From contig FR903078.1 of assembly GCA_000438195.1 (NCBI GenBank), positions 97,872 through 161,871 of the forward strand: 64,000 nt of DNA, written 5' to 3'. The notes beneath the pieces are model-generated. The model saw nothing but the letters and a program-made list of their open reading frames with translations, had not been told where the DNA came from and made no database searches. This stretch comes from Mycoplasma sp. CAG:776. Its GTDB lineage: Bacteria; Bacillota_I; Bacilli_A; RF39; UBA660. Positions 33,696 to 43,369 of the stretch are shown here, piece after piece. A program made the translations under genes and the position numbers. Position 1 is the stretch's first letter; every line of letters begins with the position of its first letter.

Positions 33696-33951
33696 AATTC
33701 TTCCTCCTACTTATTATATGAACTTTATTATAGTAACGAGTTGGCGTTTGTACTATATTTGATATTGATATGTGTTCTTGAATTCATAATAAAAAGAACT
33801 AGCATAATTCAATTGCGTTAGTTTTTAAAATTAGATAAATCTTCTTGTTCTTAAAAATATAATTTATTCTCCAATATTAAATCCTATTTTTATTTTACCA
33901 TCAATTACTATATTTTGTTTAATTTTGCATATTTTTTGTCTGTTTTAATAT
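33696..33951. other. 256-base gap with one hairpin and no clear gene
   Basis: On the minus strand a bulged hairpin at 33790-33826 (AACTA...GCA / TGC TAGTT) followed by CTTTTTATT could terminate the two membrane-protein genes. A short open tail, reading KIKQNIVIDGKIKIGFNIGE and then TAA near 33865, has no start and may be a gene remnant. Nothing else is recognisable. Confidence 0.35.
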
Positions 33952-34527
33952 TTAATCATAGGGAATATTTGAAAAAACACTACTCCAATTTTCATTTATT
34001 ATATTTTCTTCAATTATTCCATAATCATATTTTATATATTCATTTTTTGATGATATAAAATAGTAATTGTAATAAACATCATAGTATGTTGTTATATATA
34101 AGTAAAATGCAATATAGTCATTTCTTCTACCAACAATTGAAAGATTTGTTTTTACAAAAGTTTCCACAATATCTTTGATTGGTAGATTTTCTATCTTTTT
34201 AGAAGTACACACTTCCATTCCATGATAATCATATTTATGATCATTAGCATTAGAACACCAAATATTTTTTCCTATTCTATCTAATTCTGGATATTCTATA
34301 AAATAATTTACTAATTCATTTAAATATTCTTCATTTTCTTGAAAATACTCTAAACGTTTTTCTTTGCTTTCATATTCCATAGCTTTTTTATCAATAATAT
34401 TCTCTTTAAGACCATCACCTAAAAATATCACTATTATTGTTATTGGAAATATAAGTAATGCAATTATTAGAATTATTATACTAACAATTATTATTTTCTT
34501 TCTATTTATTTTTAAAAATTGCATCAT
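33952..34527 (-). CDS. anchored protein, candidate immunity protein of the Rhs protein
   Basis: A 191-aa protein with a lysine-rich start, one long hydrophobic helix (about residues 12-34) and a soluble domain rich in tyrosine, asparagine and acidic residues. No known domain. It is translationally coupled (4-base overlap) to the 264-aa gene, directly downstream of the Rhs gene's 3' end, the normal place for immunity genes of polymorphic toxins. Function is inferred from position only. Confidence 0.55.
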   Translation of the reverse strand: MMQFLKINRKKIIIVSIIILIIALLIFPITIIVIFLGDGLKENIIDKKAMEYESKEKRLEYFQENEEYLNELVNYFIEYPELDRIGKNIWCSNANDHKYDYHGMEVCTSKKIENLPIKDIVETFVKTNLSIVGRRNDYIAFYLYITTYYDVYYNYYFISSKNEYIKYDYGIIEENIINENWSSVFSNIPYD

Positions 34528-35318
34528 CTTTTATTGCCTTTATTTTCTAGTTCTAAAATTATTTTTATTTCTTTTTTTAATTGATTAAACTGCATTAAGC
34601 CAAATCCTTCTATTTCATTTGGTATATACATTTTGTTTCCTCCAAAAGATACCCCTATTGGTAATTTGTAATATCTTTTATCTTGATCTAATGTATTAAT
34701 AAAGCGATTAAACATGGAACTCATTCTATCTACACTGATTATAATTGTTATAAATAATTCATACCTCATACTTTTCTTCGCCTGATTAAAATCTTGTTCT
34801 ATTATAGGAAATATCTCTTTCTCATACAATTCATTGAAGTTTTCTTCGGTTAATTCTTCTAATCGAGCATCAATTATATAATAATTTTTCCTTTTTATCA
34901 CTTTATGATATATTTTTAAGCTATCATTTGTATATTTTTCTTCATAGTTAAATATTTTTATTCTTTTATTTAGATGATTACTAAAATCAAGATAATTATC
35001 TTGTTTTAATAAATACTTATCTGGCTTGGGTGGTTTAATGTTGCCATATACTATTAAAAAATAAAATAGCGAAGTGAAATAAAAAAAGCTAAAAATTATT
35101 GAATATAATACAATGGATAAATTATTTAATTTGCTATCAAAAAAGAAAATTATAATAATTAATGTAATAAACAAAATTGAAGATAGTAACACAAAAAATT
35201 TAATTAAATTTAGTTTTTGAATACTTTTTAATCTATTATCGATAATTTTAAAAGTTATAAAACTTGTAAATAATATTAAGAATATGATTAATAATATATA
35301 AAACTTATTAATGGTCAT
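34524..35318 (-). CDS. membrane protein, candidate immunity protein of the Rhs protein
   Basis: The 264-aa protein has three hydrophobic helices (about 5-25, 38-60, 68-92) and a soluble C-terminal domain (95-264). It is the first gene after the Rhs protein, separated from it by a terminator and a perfect 10-bp-arm palindrome. A membrane immunity protein would suit a membrane-active toxin tip. No family match from reading. Confidence 0.55.
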   Translation of the reverse strand: MTINKFYILLIIFLILFTSFITFKIIDNRLKSIQKLNLIKFFVLLSSILFITLIIIIFFFDSKLNNLSIVLYSIIFSFFYFTSLFYFLIVYGNIKPPKPDKYLLKQDNYLDFSNHLNKRIKIFNYEEKYTNDSLKIYHKVIKRKNYYIIDARLEELTEENFNELYEKEIFPIIEQDFNQAKKSMRYELFITIIISVDRMSSMFNRFINTLDQDKRYYKLPIGVSFGGNKMYIPNEIEGFGLMQFNQLKKEIKIILELENKGNKR

Positions 35319-35329
35319 ATATTTTCACC

Positions 35330-35359
35330 ATTTAAAATATAACATATATTATTTTAAAT
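35330..35359. promoter_or_regulatory. 30-base palindrome upstream of the candidate immunity genes
   Basis: Perfect 10-bp arms ATTTAAAATA (35330-35339) and TATTTTAAAT (35350-35359) around a 10-base centre, 12 bases before the start codon and overlapping the ribosome site region. It may be an operator or an RNA hairpin masking translation. Confidence 0.4.
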
Positions 35360-35377
35360 GTAAAATATTTTATAATA

Positions 35378-35413
35378 ATAAAAATGAAATCTTTTATGTT
35401 TTGATTTCATTTT
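35378..35413 (-). terminator. terminator of the Rhs gene
   Basis: A 9-bp stem (AATGAAATC / GATTTCATT) with an 11-base loop and a T-rich tail on the minus strand, just after the Rhs stop codon. Confidence 0.75.
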
Positions 35414-35421
35414 ATTTTGCA

Positions 35422-38400
35422 TTAAGAGAAAAGCTTTTTAAAGAATGATTTTACTTTTTTCTTTACAGAATTATATGTTTTCTTTACAAAAGACGCAGCT
35501 TTTTTTACTGTTTTTCCTATATCTGTAGCTATACTTGTTGTTGTTGAGACTATTGTGTTCTTAGCAATTTTCTTTGTATAGTTACCTGTAAATGAAGTTT
35601 TAATTTTTGTAGGTCTTATCCATCCCTTATTTAATGGAACTATTTTATCTGCAAATTTTCCTGTTGCCATTCCAATTGTTCCATTTACTGCTGTATCCAC
35701 TGCAATTTCTTTTAATGAATTTCCTGAAATTGTACTCTCAATAAATGAACTTCCATAATTACTTAGTATAGTCCCTCCAACAGTAAAACCTAATGGTGTG
35801 GTTGCAATTAATCCTGAAAATGCTCCACCTAAAGCAGAGGCGCCTACTTCTTTCCAATAATCTGTACCACTTGCAGAACTCGTAAGCATAGTAGACAAAG
35901 CAGATATTGCTCCACCTATAAGTGCTCCAGCTATCTGGAACCAAAATTCCCCTTCTACATCTATCCTACTTGTTGGGTTATTTCCTGTATAAGCATACAT
36001 ATTGCTAGAATTAACATCTTGTTCTGTATCTATGTAAATATCGGCACTAATAAATCTTCCCCACTCTGGATTATAGTATCTACTATTTAAATAATATAAC
36101 TTTGTTTCATTATCATAATAGTATGATCTATATCTAAATGGATTAATATATCCTATATGAGATGTATCAGTAATAATAGTGTTGTTATTATCTTTAATAG
36201 ATATTAATTTTCCCCATGAGTTATATTCATAACTACATAATAAATTATAATTACTATCTGTTATTCCTATGATATCTTCTTGCATATTCTTAATATAATA
36301 ATATATTGTATCATTATATTTAAATCCTATTAATTTGTTGTTATTGTCTCTAATATAATATGTTTTATTATTTCCAGTTGTTTCAAAGATTATATTTCTT
36401 GCTTCATAATAATAATTTGTTATTATGTTATTAACTGTCTTTCCTAATCTTAAACTTTCATTATCATATCTATATGTAATATTTAAATTATTATCATAAT
36501 CATTATAACTTCTCATCTCTTTGGCATTACCCCAAGTTAGTGTTTTGTTTCCTATGGTTAATGGATTACCTAATTCATCATAAGTAATTGTTTCATTGTT
36601 ATATTTTGTTAATTGATCTTCCCAATTAGTGTTATTATATTCATAAGTATCAGTATGTAAGAGATTATAAGTATTTAATTCATATTCTTGTTTCTTTAAG
36701 ATATTTCCCGCATTATCATAAGTATATCTTATTGTTTTATTTAAACTATAGTTATCTTCTTTAATCAGTTCATTAAAGTTATCATATTCATAATGATTGA
36801 TTAATTTTTTATTTATATAAATATTGGTGATATTATATAAATTATCATAATCATATTCATATAAATCATTATTTATCTTCATTGATTTTAATACTGTAGA
36901 TGTTTTATTACCGTTTGTTATGTAGGTATATTCTACTTTGTTATTACCGTTTATATCTTTACTTATTAACCTTCCTAGATAATCATAACTATAATTTAGA
37001 TTATTATTATCAAATGTTACTTTGGTTATTGCATCATCTTTGTTGTATTCGAAAGTTACTGTTTCTTTATCATTTAATGTATAATCTTTTTTAATAATAT
37101 TATTATTTGCATTATAATCATATTCAATCATAAAATCATTCGCTACGTATTTACTTATTCTGGAAGATAAGTCATAATAAAAATCATAGTTTTCAGCATT
37201 ACTTGTTATTTTAGCTAAATTTCCTAAATTATCATAATGATATGTATAAATTGTATCATCATTATTAATTGATTTAAGTCTATCTAATTCGTCATAAGTA
37301 TAGTTTGTTATATCCCCATTTCCAAAAGTTGTTTTGATTAAATTTCCGTTTTTTTCTTCATACTCATTACTAACTAAATTGTTATTGTTAATATTAATTG
37401 TTAAAGTATTTAAGAAATTGTCATAAGTAAAATTATATTCTTTATTATTCGATGTAATTTTCGTTAGTGCATTATTGTCATTATAAGTATAGTTTACTTC
37501 TTTTTCTTCTTTCTTTACTTTGGTTATTTGCTCTTTATCATTATAAGTATAGTAAGTTGTTATGTTATTAGCGTCTGTAACACTATTAGTAAGTCCATTT
37601 ATTTCATTAACATCGTAACTTGTTTCTTTACCTAAAGAGTCAATTGTTTTAGTTGTAAATCTACCATCATTAGTATATTCAGCTTTTGATTCAATAAATA
37701 AGCGTGTATCATTATCTTCAAAGTAGAACTCTTCATCTGATTTAGATGTATCTGTAGTTTTTATTGTTATTTTATCATTTATATTCGCTAAATTATAGTT
37801 TTCTAAATCAATTGATGTTCCTCCTTCTTCATCTGTTTTGATATATTTTAGTTTTGGTGTAATTAAATAACTATTATTATCATTTAGATGTAAGTTAAAT
37901 AATGTTTCCTCTCCTGTTTGTTTTGTTAAACTAATATTATTGTTTAAATATGTTAAATATTTATCTCCTGTTTTAATACGGTAATATTCTCCTTCTTTTA
38001 GTAAAGTAAAGGCATCATGACTACAAGTATTTTCTTTTAAATTAATTTCATTGGTTAAAAAATCACAATCCCAGTATTTTTTAGAACCTTTTAGGCGAAT
38101 ATAATAGTTTTTTTGATCTATAATATCTTGATCGGGATTTACATTATTAATGAGTGTTTTGATTGGGTTACCAAATTCATCATATTCAATTTCATTTGAT
38201 ATTCCTGATGGTGATATTCCTTTTAATATACGGTCTGTAACATTATTATCATATTCAAACTTAAAATTATTACCTAAAGGATTAAACATACTAATTAATT
38301 GATTATTTTCGTCATAAGTAAAAGTTGTATTCGTTCCATCTGCATTCCTAATCTTATCTAAATTACCAGTTTCACTATTATTATAATTATAATTTTGCTC

Positions 38401-41400
38401 TATATCTTTTGATAAAGATATATTAGCTATATATAAATTATTAGCATTATAATTTGAAAAGAAAGTTAAAGCAATGGTATCATAGTTATATAAGCTATCA
38501 GCAGCAAAAGGCGCAGAAAAATATTGCCATTCATCATTGTGAGCTGGAAGTCCTGATGGAACTAACCCATATCCTTCTTCTTCGGGTATATTGTTATAAT
38601 AGAAACTTAATAAGACTGAGTTATTATATTCGGTTCCTGTTCCTCCTTTGGATAATCCTTCATTTTTATACCAAAATGATAAATTATATAAATCTCCTAT
38701 TCGATCTTCTGATAAATCTCCTATACCGTTTACTTTTAACTTTGTAGATACTGCAATATCGTAATCAGGATTAGAAGATATTTTTAAAGCTTTTACACCA
38801 TTATTTAATGTTACTACATCAATAGCTGTTGAGGCATCATTTCCATTTCTATCTGTTGCTGATACTTCCCAGTCTGTTAAATCATTATGGAAATCTCCAT
38901 TATCAAGCATATTATAGTAATTAGCTATTCTTCCTTCTTCTAATTGAACATCATCTAAGTATGCTGTAGTGTCTTTATCTCCATAAATACTAATAGACAT
39001 GTGCCCTGTTTCTCCATCTGTTGGATACTCTCCTGTTACGCTATATCTAGTAAATTCTTCATTTGGTGGTATTATTATGCTATCTAAAACGTAAGTCTTG
39101 TTTACTCCCCTCTTTTCTAAATCCATTGTTAGAGGTTTATCATTTTTAAAATAACCACTAAAAGTATAAGTTTTACCACTTGGTGGAAAATTTAGTTGTT
39201 CAAAATAGCAATAGTTACTAAATTTCAAACTATAGTTTCCTGTCCTTTTTTCTTCCGTTGTTCTTGTACCCCAAAATGGTGTATTTTCTTCTTCAAAGCT
39301 ACTATTTTTCAATAAATTTTTAGTATATTTTACTGCTAGAATTTCATTTTTTATTTTATTGTTTGCTTTATTTATATCTTCAAAATAATTTCCATTACTT
39401 TCTTTATATACGGTATTATCTTCATAAACTGTTCCTTTACCATAAGCTTTATTTAAATCAGCTTCACTACTTAAATTAGTTATTCCTATAGTATTTCCTT
39501 GTTCATTAAAAAGATAAGTATTATATCTTTCTTTATTATCTTTTACTCTTGTTACTAAAAAACCATATTCAAATTCTAAGGAAGTTCCTTCTTCACTATT
39601 TAATCCATATTCTGTTATTTTCTTTATTTTATATGGACTTACATCATAATATGTAAACCCTTTACTTAGGCCATTTACATCTGTTATTTTTTCTAATAAA
39701 TTATTACTATTATAAGTAAAACTTGTTGTACCATTTTTCGTTATCATATTCATTATCTTATTATTAGAATAATTTATAGTAGTAGTTTTACTATCACTCG
39801 TAATTACCATATTATTATCATTATAAGTAATATTAATATTAGAGTTATTGGCATCTGTTACCTTATTAATTCTATTATTTGTATCATAAGTAATTGATAC
39901 TGTATCTTCATTAGTATTAATTAATTTAGTTAAATAATAAATATTATTATTTAATGTAAATATATATTTATTACTGTCTGTATCTTCTATTGTGATTTGA
40001 TTTGTTTCTTTTATGGCACTTAATCCTAATCCATCTTCATCTATATATTTATTTTCAATATTATTTCCATCATCGTCTAATTCATTTCTAAAATAATGAA
40101 TTGTACCATCTGCGTCTAAGTATTCTAAATAATTGATTTGATCTATTGTTACCTCTTTTATTATTTCATGTAAATTTAGTTTATATCCTACTTTATATCC
40201 ATAATCATTATTTAATACTACATCATTGGTATTATAAACTAAACTTAAACCGATAGGATATTTCCCTCCAATCGTTTCATTTAAATTAAAGGTTGCTGTT
40301 AAATTACCTGTTAAATTATTAATATAACTTACTCCATCTGTATATTCTTGGGTTTGATAAGTCATATAATCCTCTAATCCGTTTTGATTACGATAGGTAA
40401 TTACTAAATAGGGTTTAGGATTTTCTATTTCAAAGTTTTCACTAATATTATTATTTTTAGAATAAAAGGTATATTCTGGGCAATTTGAGTTATATACTTC
40501 TTTATAAAATTTTAACATAACTCCATAATTGGGTGTTCCAGCATACCATTTTTTTACTAAATTTGTTATATCAAATGTTGAATTTTGAAGCTTATATACT
40601 AAATCTCCTCCATCTGGATTAATATCTATTAATGTACGATTTGCATAGTTAAAATCCTCAATTCTATTTTTAAAGTTGTCACTCATAGTATTCCACGTTG
40701 CTGTTTCTTCTGCCCAATTAGTATTAATCTCATGAACTGTTATATTTTCGCGGTATAAATCATATGGAGCTTTATCTTCTAAATGACTAACAAGATTAAA
40801 ATCAGCCTTTATTACTTCACATCCTGTACCTAGCTTAGGTAAATCAAATTTAATTAAAGAACGATATATAACATTATTACTGTCTACTCCAACTTTTAAC
40901 TTATCAGTATTATTACGATTAATGTTATCATCTCCATAATAAATATAGGTATCATAAACATTGGACTCTGTCTTATTTATTATGGTTGGATCAATTACAA
41001 CTGGAAATTCAGCTTGATTTAACCATTCTAAGTCTAAATCTAAATTCAAAATATAATAATTTTCTTTTGAATTTAAATTATATTTTATATTATAATTGTA
41101 ATTATCCTTATTATCTTTCATAAAAGGTGGCTCAATTACAAAAATAACCTTTTCTTCTTCTTTTGCATAAATGCTTCCTTTTTCTTCTAATTCTAACTTT
41201 AAATTTGTATCTATTTTAAAGTTTAGAGATGAAGGAATATTATTTTTATTTTTTAAAATAATGGATTCCTTCAATTTTTTAGATATTACTTGATAATCAA
41301 TATCAATATCATTTAATATATTTTCTAACTTTAGATTATTTTTATTACTTAATAAATTCATTTCTTTTTTCTTTTCTAAATATATTTTTAAATAATAATT

Positions 41401-41637
41401 ATCTTTAGTAATATCTACTAATAAATCTGTATTTTTATCTTTCGAAAAACAAGTATGAAAATCATTTTCTTTATTTATCAAAGTATTATTTTTTTCTATT
41501 AAAGTATTATCAATTTCTTCATATACACCATTTTTTAAATAATGAATATCATTGTTATAGAGATATAAAGAAATTGTACCATCTTCATTTAAAAAATGTT
41601 TTTCATTAGGTTTTCGAAGATGTTTTAATTCTTTCAT
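35422..41637 (-). CDS. giant Rhs/YD-repeat protein with carbohydrate-binding modules (candidate polymorphic toxin)
   Basis: A 2071-aa protein. Approximate layout: 1-220 N-terminal region; 225-415 DNRLRE-like domain (YDTYIYYGDDN, TNWAEETATWNTM); 420-780 YD repeats; 790-1120 two tandem carbohydrate-binding modules (NLLKNSSFEEE, LDDVQLEEGR, NMLDNGDFHNDLTDWEVS); 1170-1280 a ricin-lectin-like segment; 1290-1830 more YD repeats; 1840-1895 the Rhs core (YYLNSRYYNPEWGRFISADI, YAYTGNNPT). The last 175 residues are the variable tip: Gly/Ala-rich hydrophobic stretches, then a strongly basic tail. No signal peptide, so release must be indirect. ATG at 41637 follows GGGGTGAT. Confidence 0.9.
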   Translation of the reverse strand: MKELKHLRKPNEKHFLNEDGTISLYLYNNDIHYLKNGVYEEIDNTLIEKNNTLINKENDFHTCFSKDKNTDLLVDITKDNYYLKIYLEKKKEMNLLSNKNNLKLENILNDIDIDYQVISKKLKESIILKNKNNIPSSLNFKIDTNLKLELEEKGSIYAKEEEKVIFVIEPPFMKDNKDNYNYNIKYNLNSKENYYILNLDLDLEWLNQAEFPVVIDPTIINKTESNVYDTYIYYGDDNINRNNTDKLKVGVDSNNVIYRSLIKFDLPKLGTGCEVIKADFNLVSHLEDKAPYDLYRENITVHEINTNWAEETATWNTMSDNFKNRIEDFNYANRTLIDINPDGGDLVYKLQNSTFDITNLVKKWYAGTPNYGVMLKFYKEVYNSNCPEYTFYSKNNNISENFEIENPKPYLVITYRNQNGLEDYMTYQTQEYTDGVSYINNLTGNLTATFNLNETIGGKYPIGLSLVYNTNDVVLNNDYGYKVGYKLNLHEIIKEVTIDQINYLEYLDADGTIHYFRNELDDDGNNIENKYIDEDGLGLSAIKETNQITIEDTDSNKYIFTLNNNIYYLTKLINTNEDTVSITYDTNNRINKVTDANNSNINITYNDNNMVITSDSKTTTINYSNNKIMNMITKNGTTSFTYNSNNLLEKITDVNGLSKGFTYYDVSPYKIKKITEYGLNSEEGTSLEFEYGFLVTRVKDNKERYNTYLFNEQGNTIGITNLSSEADLNKAYGKGTVYEDNTVYKESNGNYFEDINKANNKIKNEILAVKYTKNLLKNSSFEEENTPFWGTRTTEEKRTGNYSLKFSNYCYFEQLNFPPSGKTYTFSGYFKNDKPLTMDLEKRGVNKTYVLDSIIIPPNEEFTRYSVTGEYPTDGETGHMSISIYGDKDTTAYLDDVQLEEGRIANYYNMLDNGDFHNDLTDWEVSATDRNGNDASTAIDVVTLNNGVKALKISSNPDYDIAVSTKLKVNGIGDLSEDRIGDLYNLSFWYKNEGLSKGGTGTEYNNSVLLSFYYNNIPEEEGYGLVPSGLPAHNDEWQYFSAPFAADSLYNYDTIALTFFSNYNANNLYIANISLSKDIEQNYNYNNSETGNLDKIRNADGTNTTFTYDENNQLISMFNPLGNNFKFEYDNNVTDRILKGISPSGISNEIEYDEFGNPIKTLINNVNPDQDIIDQKNYYIRLKGSKKYWDCDFLTNEINLKENTCSHDAFTLLKEGEYYRIKTGDKYLTYLNNNISLTKQTGEETLFNLHLNDNNSYLITPKLKYIKTDEEGGTSIDLENYNLANINDKITIKTTDTSKSDEEFYFEDNDTRLFIESKAEYTNDGRFTTKTIDSLGKETSYDVNEINGLTNSVTDANNITTYYTYNDKEQITKVKKEEKEVNYTYNDNNALTKITSNNKEYNFTYDNFLNTLTININNNNLVSNEYEEKNGNLIKTTFGNGDITNYTYDELDRLKSINNDDTIYTYHYDNLGNLAKITSNAENYDFYYDLSSRISKYVANDFMIEYDYNANNNIIKKDYTLNDKETVTFEYNKDDAITKVTFDNNNLNYSYDYLGRLISKDINGNNKVEYTYITNGNKTSTVLKSMKINNDLYEYDYDNLYNITNIYINKKLINHYEYDNFNELIKEDNYSLNKTIRYTYDNAGNILKKQEYELNTYNLLHTDTYEYNNTNWEDQLTKYNNETITYDELGNPLTIGNKTLTWGNAKEMRSYNDYDNNLNITYRYDNESLRLGKTVNNIITNYYYEARNIIFETTGNNKTYYIRDNNNKLIGFKYNDTIYYYIKNMQEDIIGITDSNYNLLCSYEYNSWGKLISIKDNNNTIITDTSHIGYINPFRYRSYYYDNETKLYYLNSRYYNPEWGRFISADIYIDTEQDVNSSNMYAYTGNNPTSRIDVEGEFWFQIAGALIGGAISALSTMLTSSASGTDYWKEVGASALGGAFSGLIATTPLGFTVGGTILSNYGSSFIESTISGNSLKEIAVDTAVNGTIGMATGKFADKIVPLNKGWIRPTKIKTSFTGNYTKKIAKNTIVSTTTSIATDIGKTVKKAASFVKKTYNSVKKKVKSFFKKLFS

Positions 41638-41666
41638 ATTATCACCCCGATATAACATATGAAAGC

Positions 41667-42032
41667 TTAAACTAGAATTTCGCTAGATTTTGCCTCGCTT
41701 TCTATTCTTTTAATATCATCTTTTATTTTAGGATAGTAGTTTTTCCAAATTGTAGATGGATCTAAATCATAAGTAAATGATATTTTATCGATTGCCCTTG
41801 TTACATTTGTTCCTTTTACAATAATTTCATAAAATAACTCTCTTTCTATCCCTTTTAACTCTTTTAATTTTTCTTCTATTTTTGAAAGAAAAATAGTTAA
41901 TTTATTTTTTAATTCTTCTAATGACTCTTTTTCTTTTTTTATTTGTTGTTCTTTTTCTTTTACTGCTTCTAATCTTAGATTGATTAATTCTATATCTGTT
42001 TTGATATTGATATATCCTTTTATATTTTTCAT
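41667..42032 (-). CDS. coiled-coil protein with C-terminal HTH, phage regulator-like
   Basis: The 121-aa protein has a coiled coil (about 10-62, KEKEQQIKKEKESLEELKNK) and a C-terminal sigma-region-4-like HTH (ELFYEIIVKGTNVTRAIDKI, DPSTIWKNYYPKIK). That combination resembles ArpU/RinA-type phage late-gene activators. It precedes the Rhs gene by 29 bases, so it is probably co-transcribed and may control the island. Confidence 0.65.
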   Translation of the reverse strand: MKNIKGYINIKTDIELINLRLEAVKEKEQQIKKEKESLEELKNKLTIFLSKIEEKLKELKGIERELFYEIIVKGTNVTRAIDKISFTYDLDPSTIWKNYYPKIKDDIKRIESEAKSSEILV

Positions 42033-42089
42033 AAATTCTCCTTTCTTTGATATTTTATGTACTTTATAAAAACAAGAATTGGCATATAA

Positions 42090-42120
42090 CTAAAAAAACA
42101 TCAAAATGATGTTTTTTTTA
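42090..42120 (-). terminator. terminator of the tail-fibre gene
   Basis: A stem (AAAAAACATCA / TGATGTTTTTT) with a 3-base loop and T7 on the minus strand, overlapping the tail-fibre stop codon. It separates the fibre gene from the HTH-Rhs unit. Confidence 0.8.
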
Positions 42121-43269
42121 AGCAATTCTTTTAAAGACAAATAAACTGTAAAAAGGTGGGTTAATTGTATGCGTATGATTATTTAGAGAATGGGTATGTG
42201 AAGCATTATTTCCAGATGCTCCAGTATTATTAGCATTGGTTGTAATACTATGAGTATGTGCTCCTGCTTGACTTGTTGGTTTTAAATATCCAGCTCCAGT
42301 AGGCCCTTTAGAGTGAACAGTATAACGGGCTGAGGCTGCACCACCATCAAAATCAGCTCCTATATTATGAATATGATCCCCATTACTAGTTGTACTTCCA
42401 CTTAAAGATGGAATATAGTGTGTATGACTAGGAATTTGATTTACTGTTAAGGCTGTTGCTCCTGTTTCACCCGAAGCTGCACCAGTAATATTGCTTCCTC
42501 CTGTTTCATTTGTATTTCCGGCATATAAATAATAACCGGTTATTTGTTCCCATGTTCCTCCAAATAAAGTGGATGGGTTTGTATTATTTACACTCATGTA
42601 AATAGATCCGATTGGATATATTTCATCAAAATTGGTATTAGATGAGCTGATACTTGTTGTTAGGCTATTTACTGTTAAGTTTCCTTCACTATCTAAATGA
42701 AATTTATTATTATTAGAAGTAAGACAATTGATATTTAAATTATTTAGGTTGGCATCAATTAAATCATCTGTTTTAGTAAAAGCATCTTTAAAGTATATAT
42801 CATCTAAACTTAAAATTTTATTTTTATTATTTAAACTATATAAAACATTGTTTAAATAATATTTTACTAATTCAATATTTTTAGGATAGATTACATCTAT
42901 AGTAGCATTTTCATAATTCGTATAAATATAATTTTCTCCTTCAAATAAATCAATGTTTTGATATTCTATTTCCTCAATATTTCCACTATTTCTTTTTACT
43001 TCTCCTTTTAATTCTATTTTGTTATTTTTTATTACTGGTTCTAATATAAATTCATCATTTAACCCTAGCTTTTCTTTTAAATTAAATTCATAAGTTTTTC
43101 TATTGTTTGTTTCATTTTCTTCTTTTGAAACATAAATTATGAGTTTATTATTATCAGGTATGATAGTGCTTTCTGTTAAAGTTAGTTTAAAACTTAATAA
43201 TGATGTTTCTAGTGAGTCTGTTAAATGAATTTTATTATTCCCAGTTATTTTTAATTCATCTAAATTCAT
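42118..43269 (-). CDS. phage tail fibre/collar protein
   Basis: The 383-aa protein has a non-repetitive N-terminal half (1-210) and a C-terminal tail-collar part starting FDEIYPIGSIYMSVNNTNPS and LFGGTWEQITGYYLYAG. It continues with SHTHYI, DHIHNI, GAHTHSI, ASHTHSL and NHTHTI histidine motifs of trimeric fibres and ends PPFYSLFVFKRI. These proteins form receptor-binding tips. No baseplate, tube or tape-measure genes accompany it. Strong GAAAGGAG site. Confidence 0.88.
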   Translation of the reverse strand: MNLDELKITGNNKIHLTDSLETSLLSFKLTLTESTIIPDNNKLIIYVSKEENETNNRKTYEFNLKEKLGLNDEFILEPVIKNNKIELKGEVKRNSGNIEEIEYQNIDLFEGENYIYTNYENATIDVIYPKNIELVKYYLNNVLYSLNNKNKILSLDDIYFKDAFTKTDDLIDANLNNLNINCLTSNNNKFHLDSEGNLTVNSLTTSISSSNTNFDEIYPIGSIYMSVNNTNPSTLFGGTWEQITGYYLYAGNTNETGGSNITGAASGETGATALTVNQIPSHTHYIPSLSGSTTSNGDHIHNIGADFDGGAASARYTVHSKGPTGAGYLKPTSQAGAHTHSITTNANNTGASGNNASHTHSLNNHTHTINPPFYSLFVFKRIA

Positions 43270-43340
43270 GTTTTTTCTCCTTTCTTCATGCTACAACTAT
43301 TTATATGAAAATATTCACTTGATAATTGCTAGACAAAAAG

Positions 43341-43369
43341 AAAAAACTATCGATTTTTTCGATAGTTAC
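43341..43369 (-). terminator. terminator of the Spx/ArsC-like gene
   Basis: A perfect 9-bp stem (AACTATCGA / TCGATAGTT) with a 5-base loop and T-run on the minus strand. Confidence 0.85.

Noticed and set aside
32582..43269. Complete prophage
   Set aside because: No integrase, terminase, portal, capsid, tail tube or tape-measure gene is present; only fibre, regulator, lysis genes and the Rhs protein.
42118..43269. Histidine-rich HTH motifs in the fibre as metal-dependent enzyme
   Set aside because: The regularly spaced HxH motifs with Gly/Asn/Thr-rich surroundings are typical of trimeric tail fibres, not of an active site.
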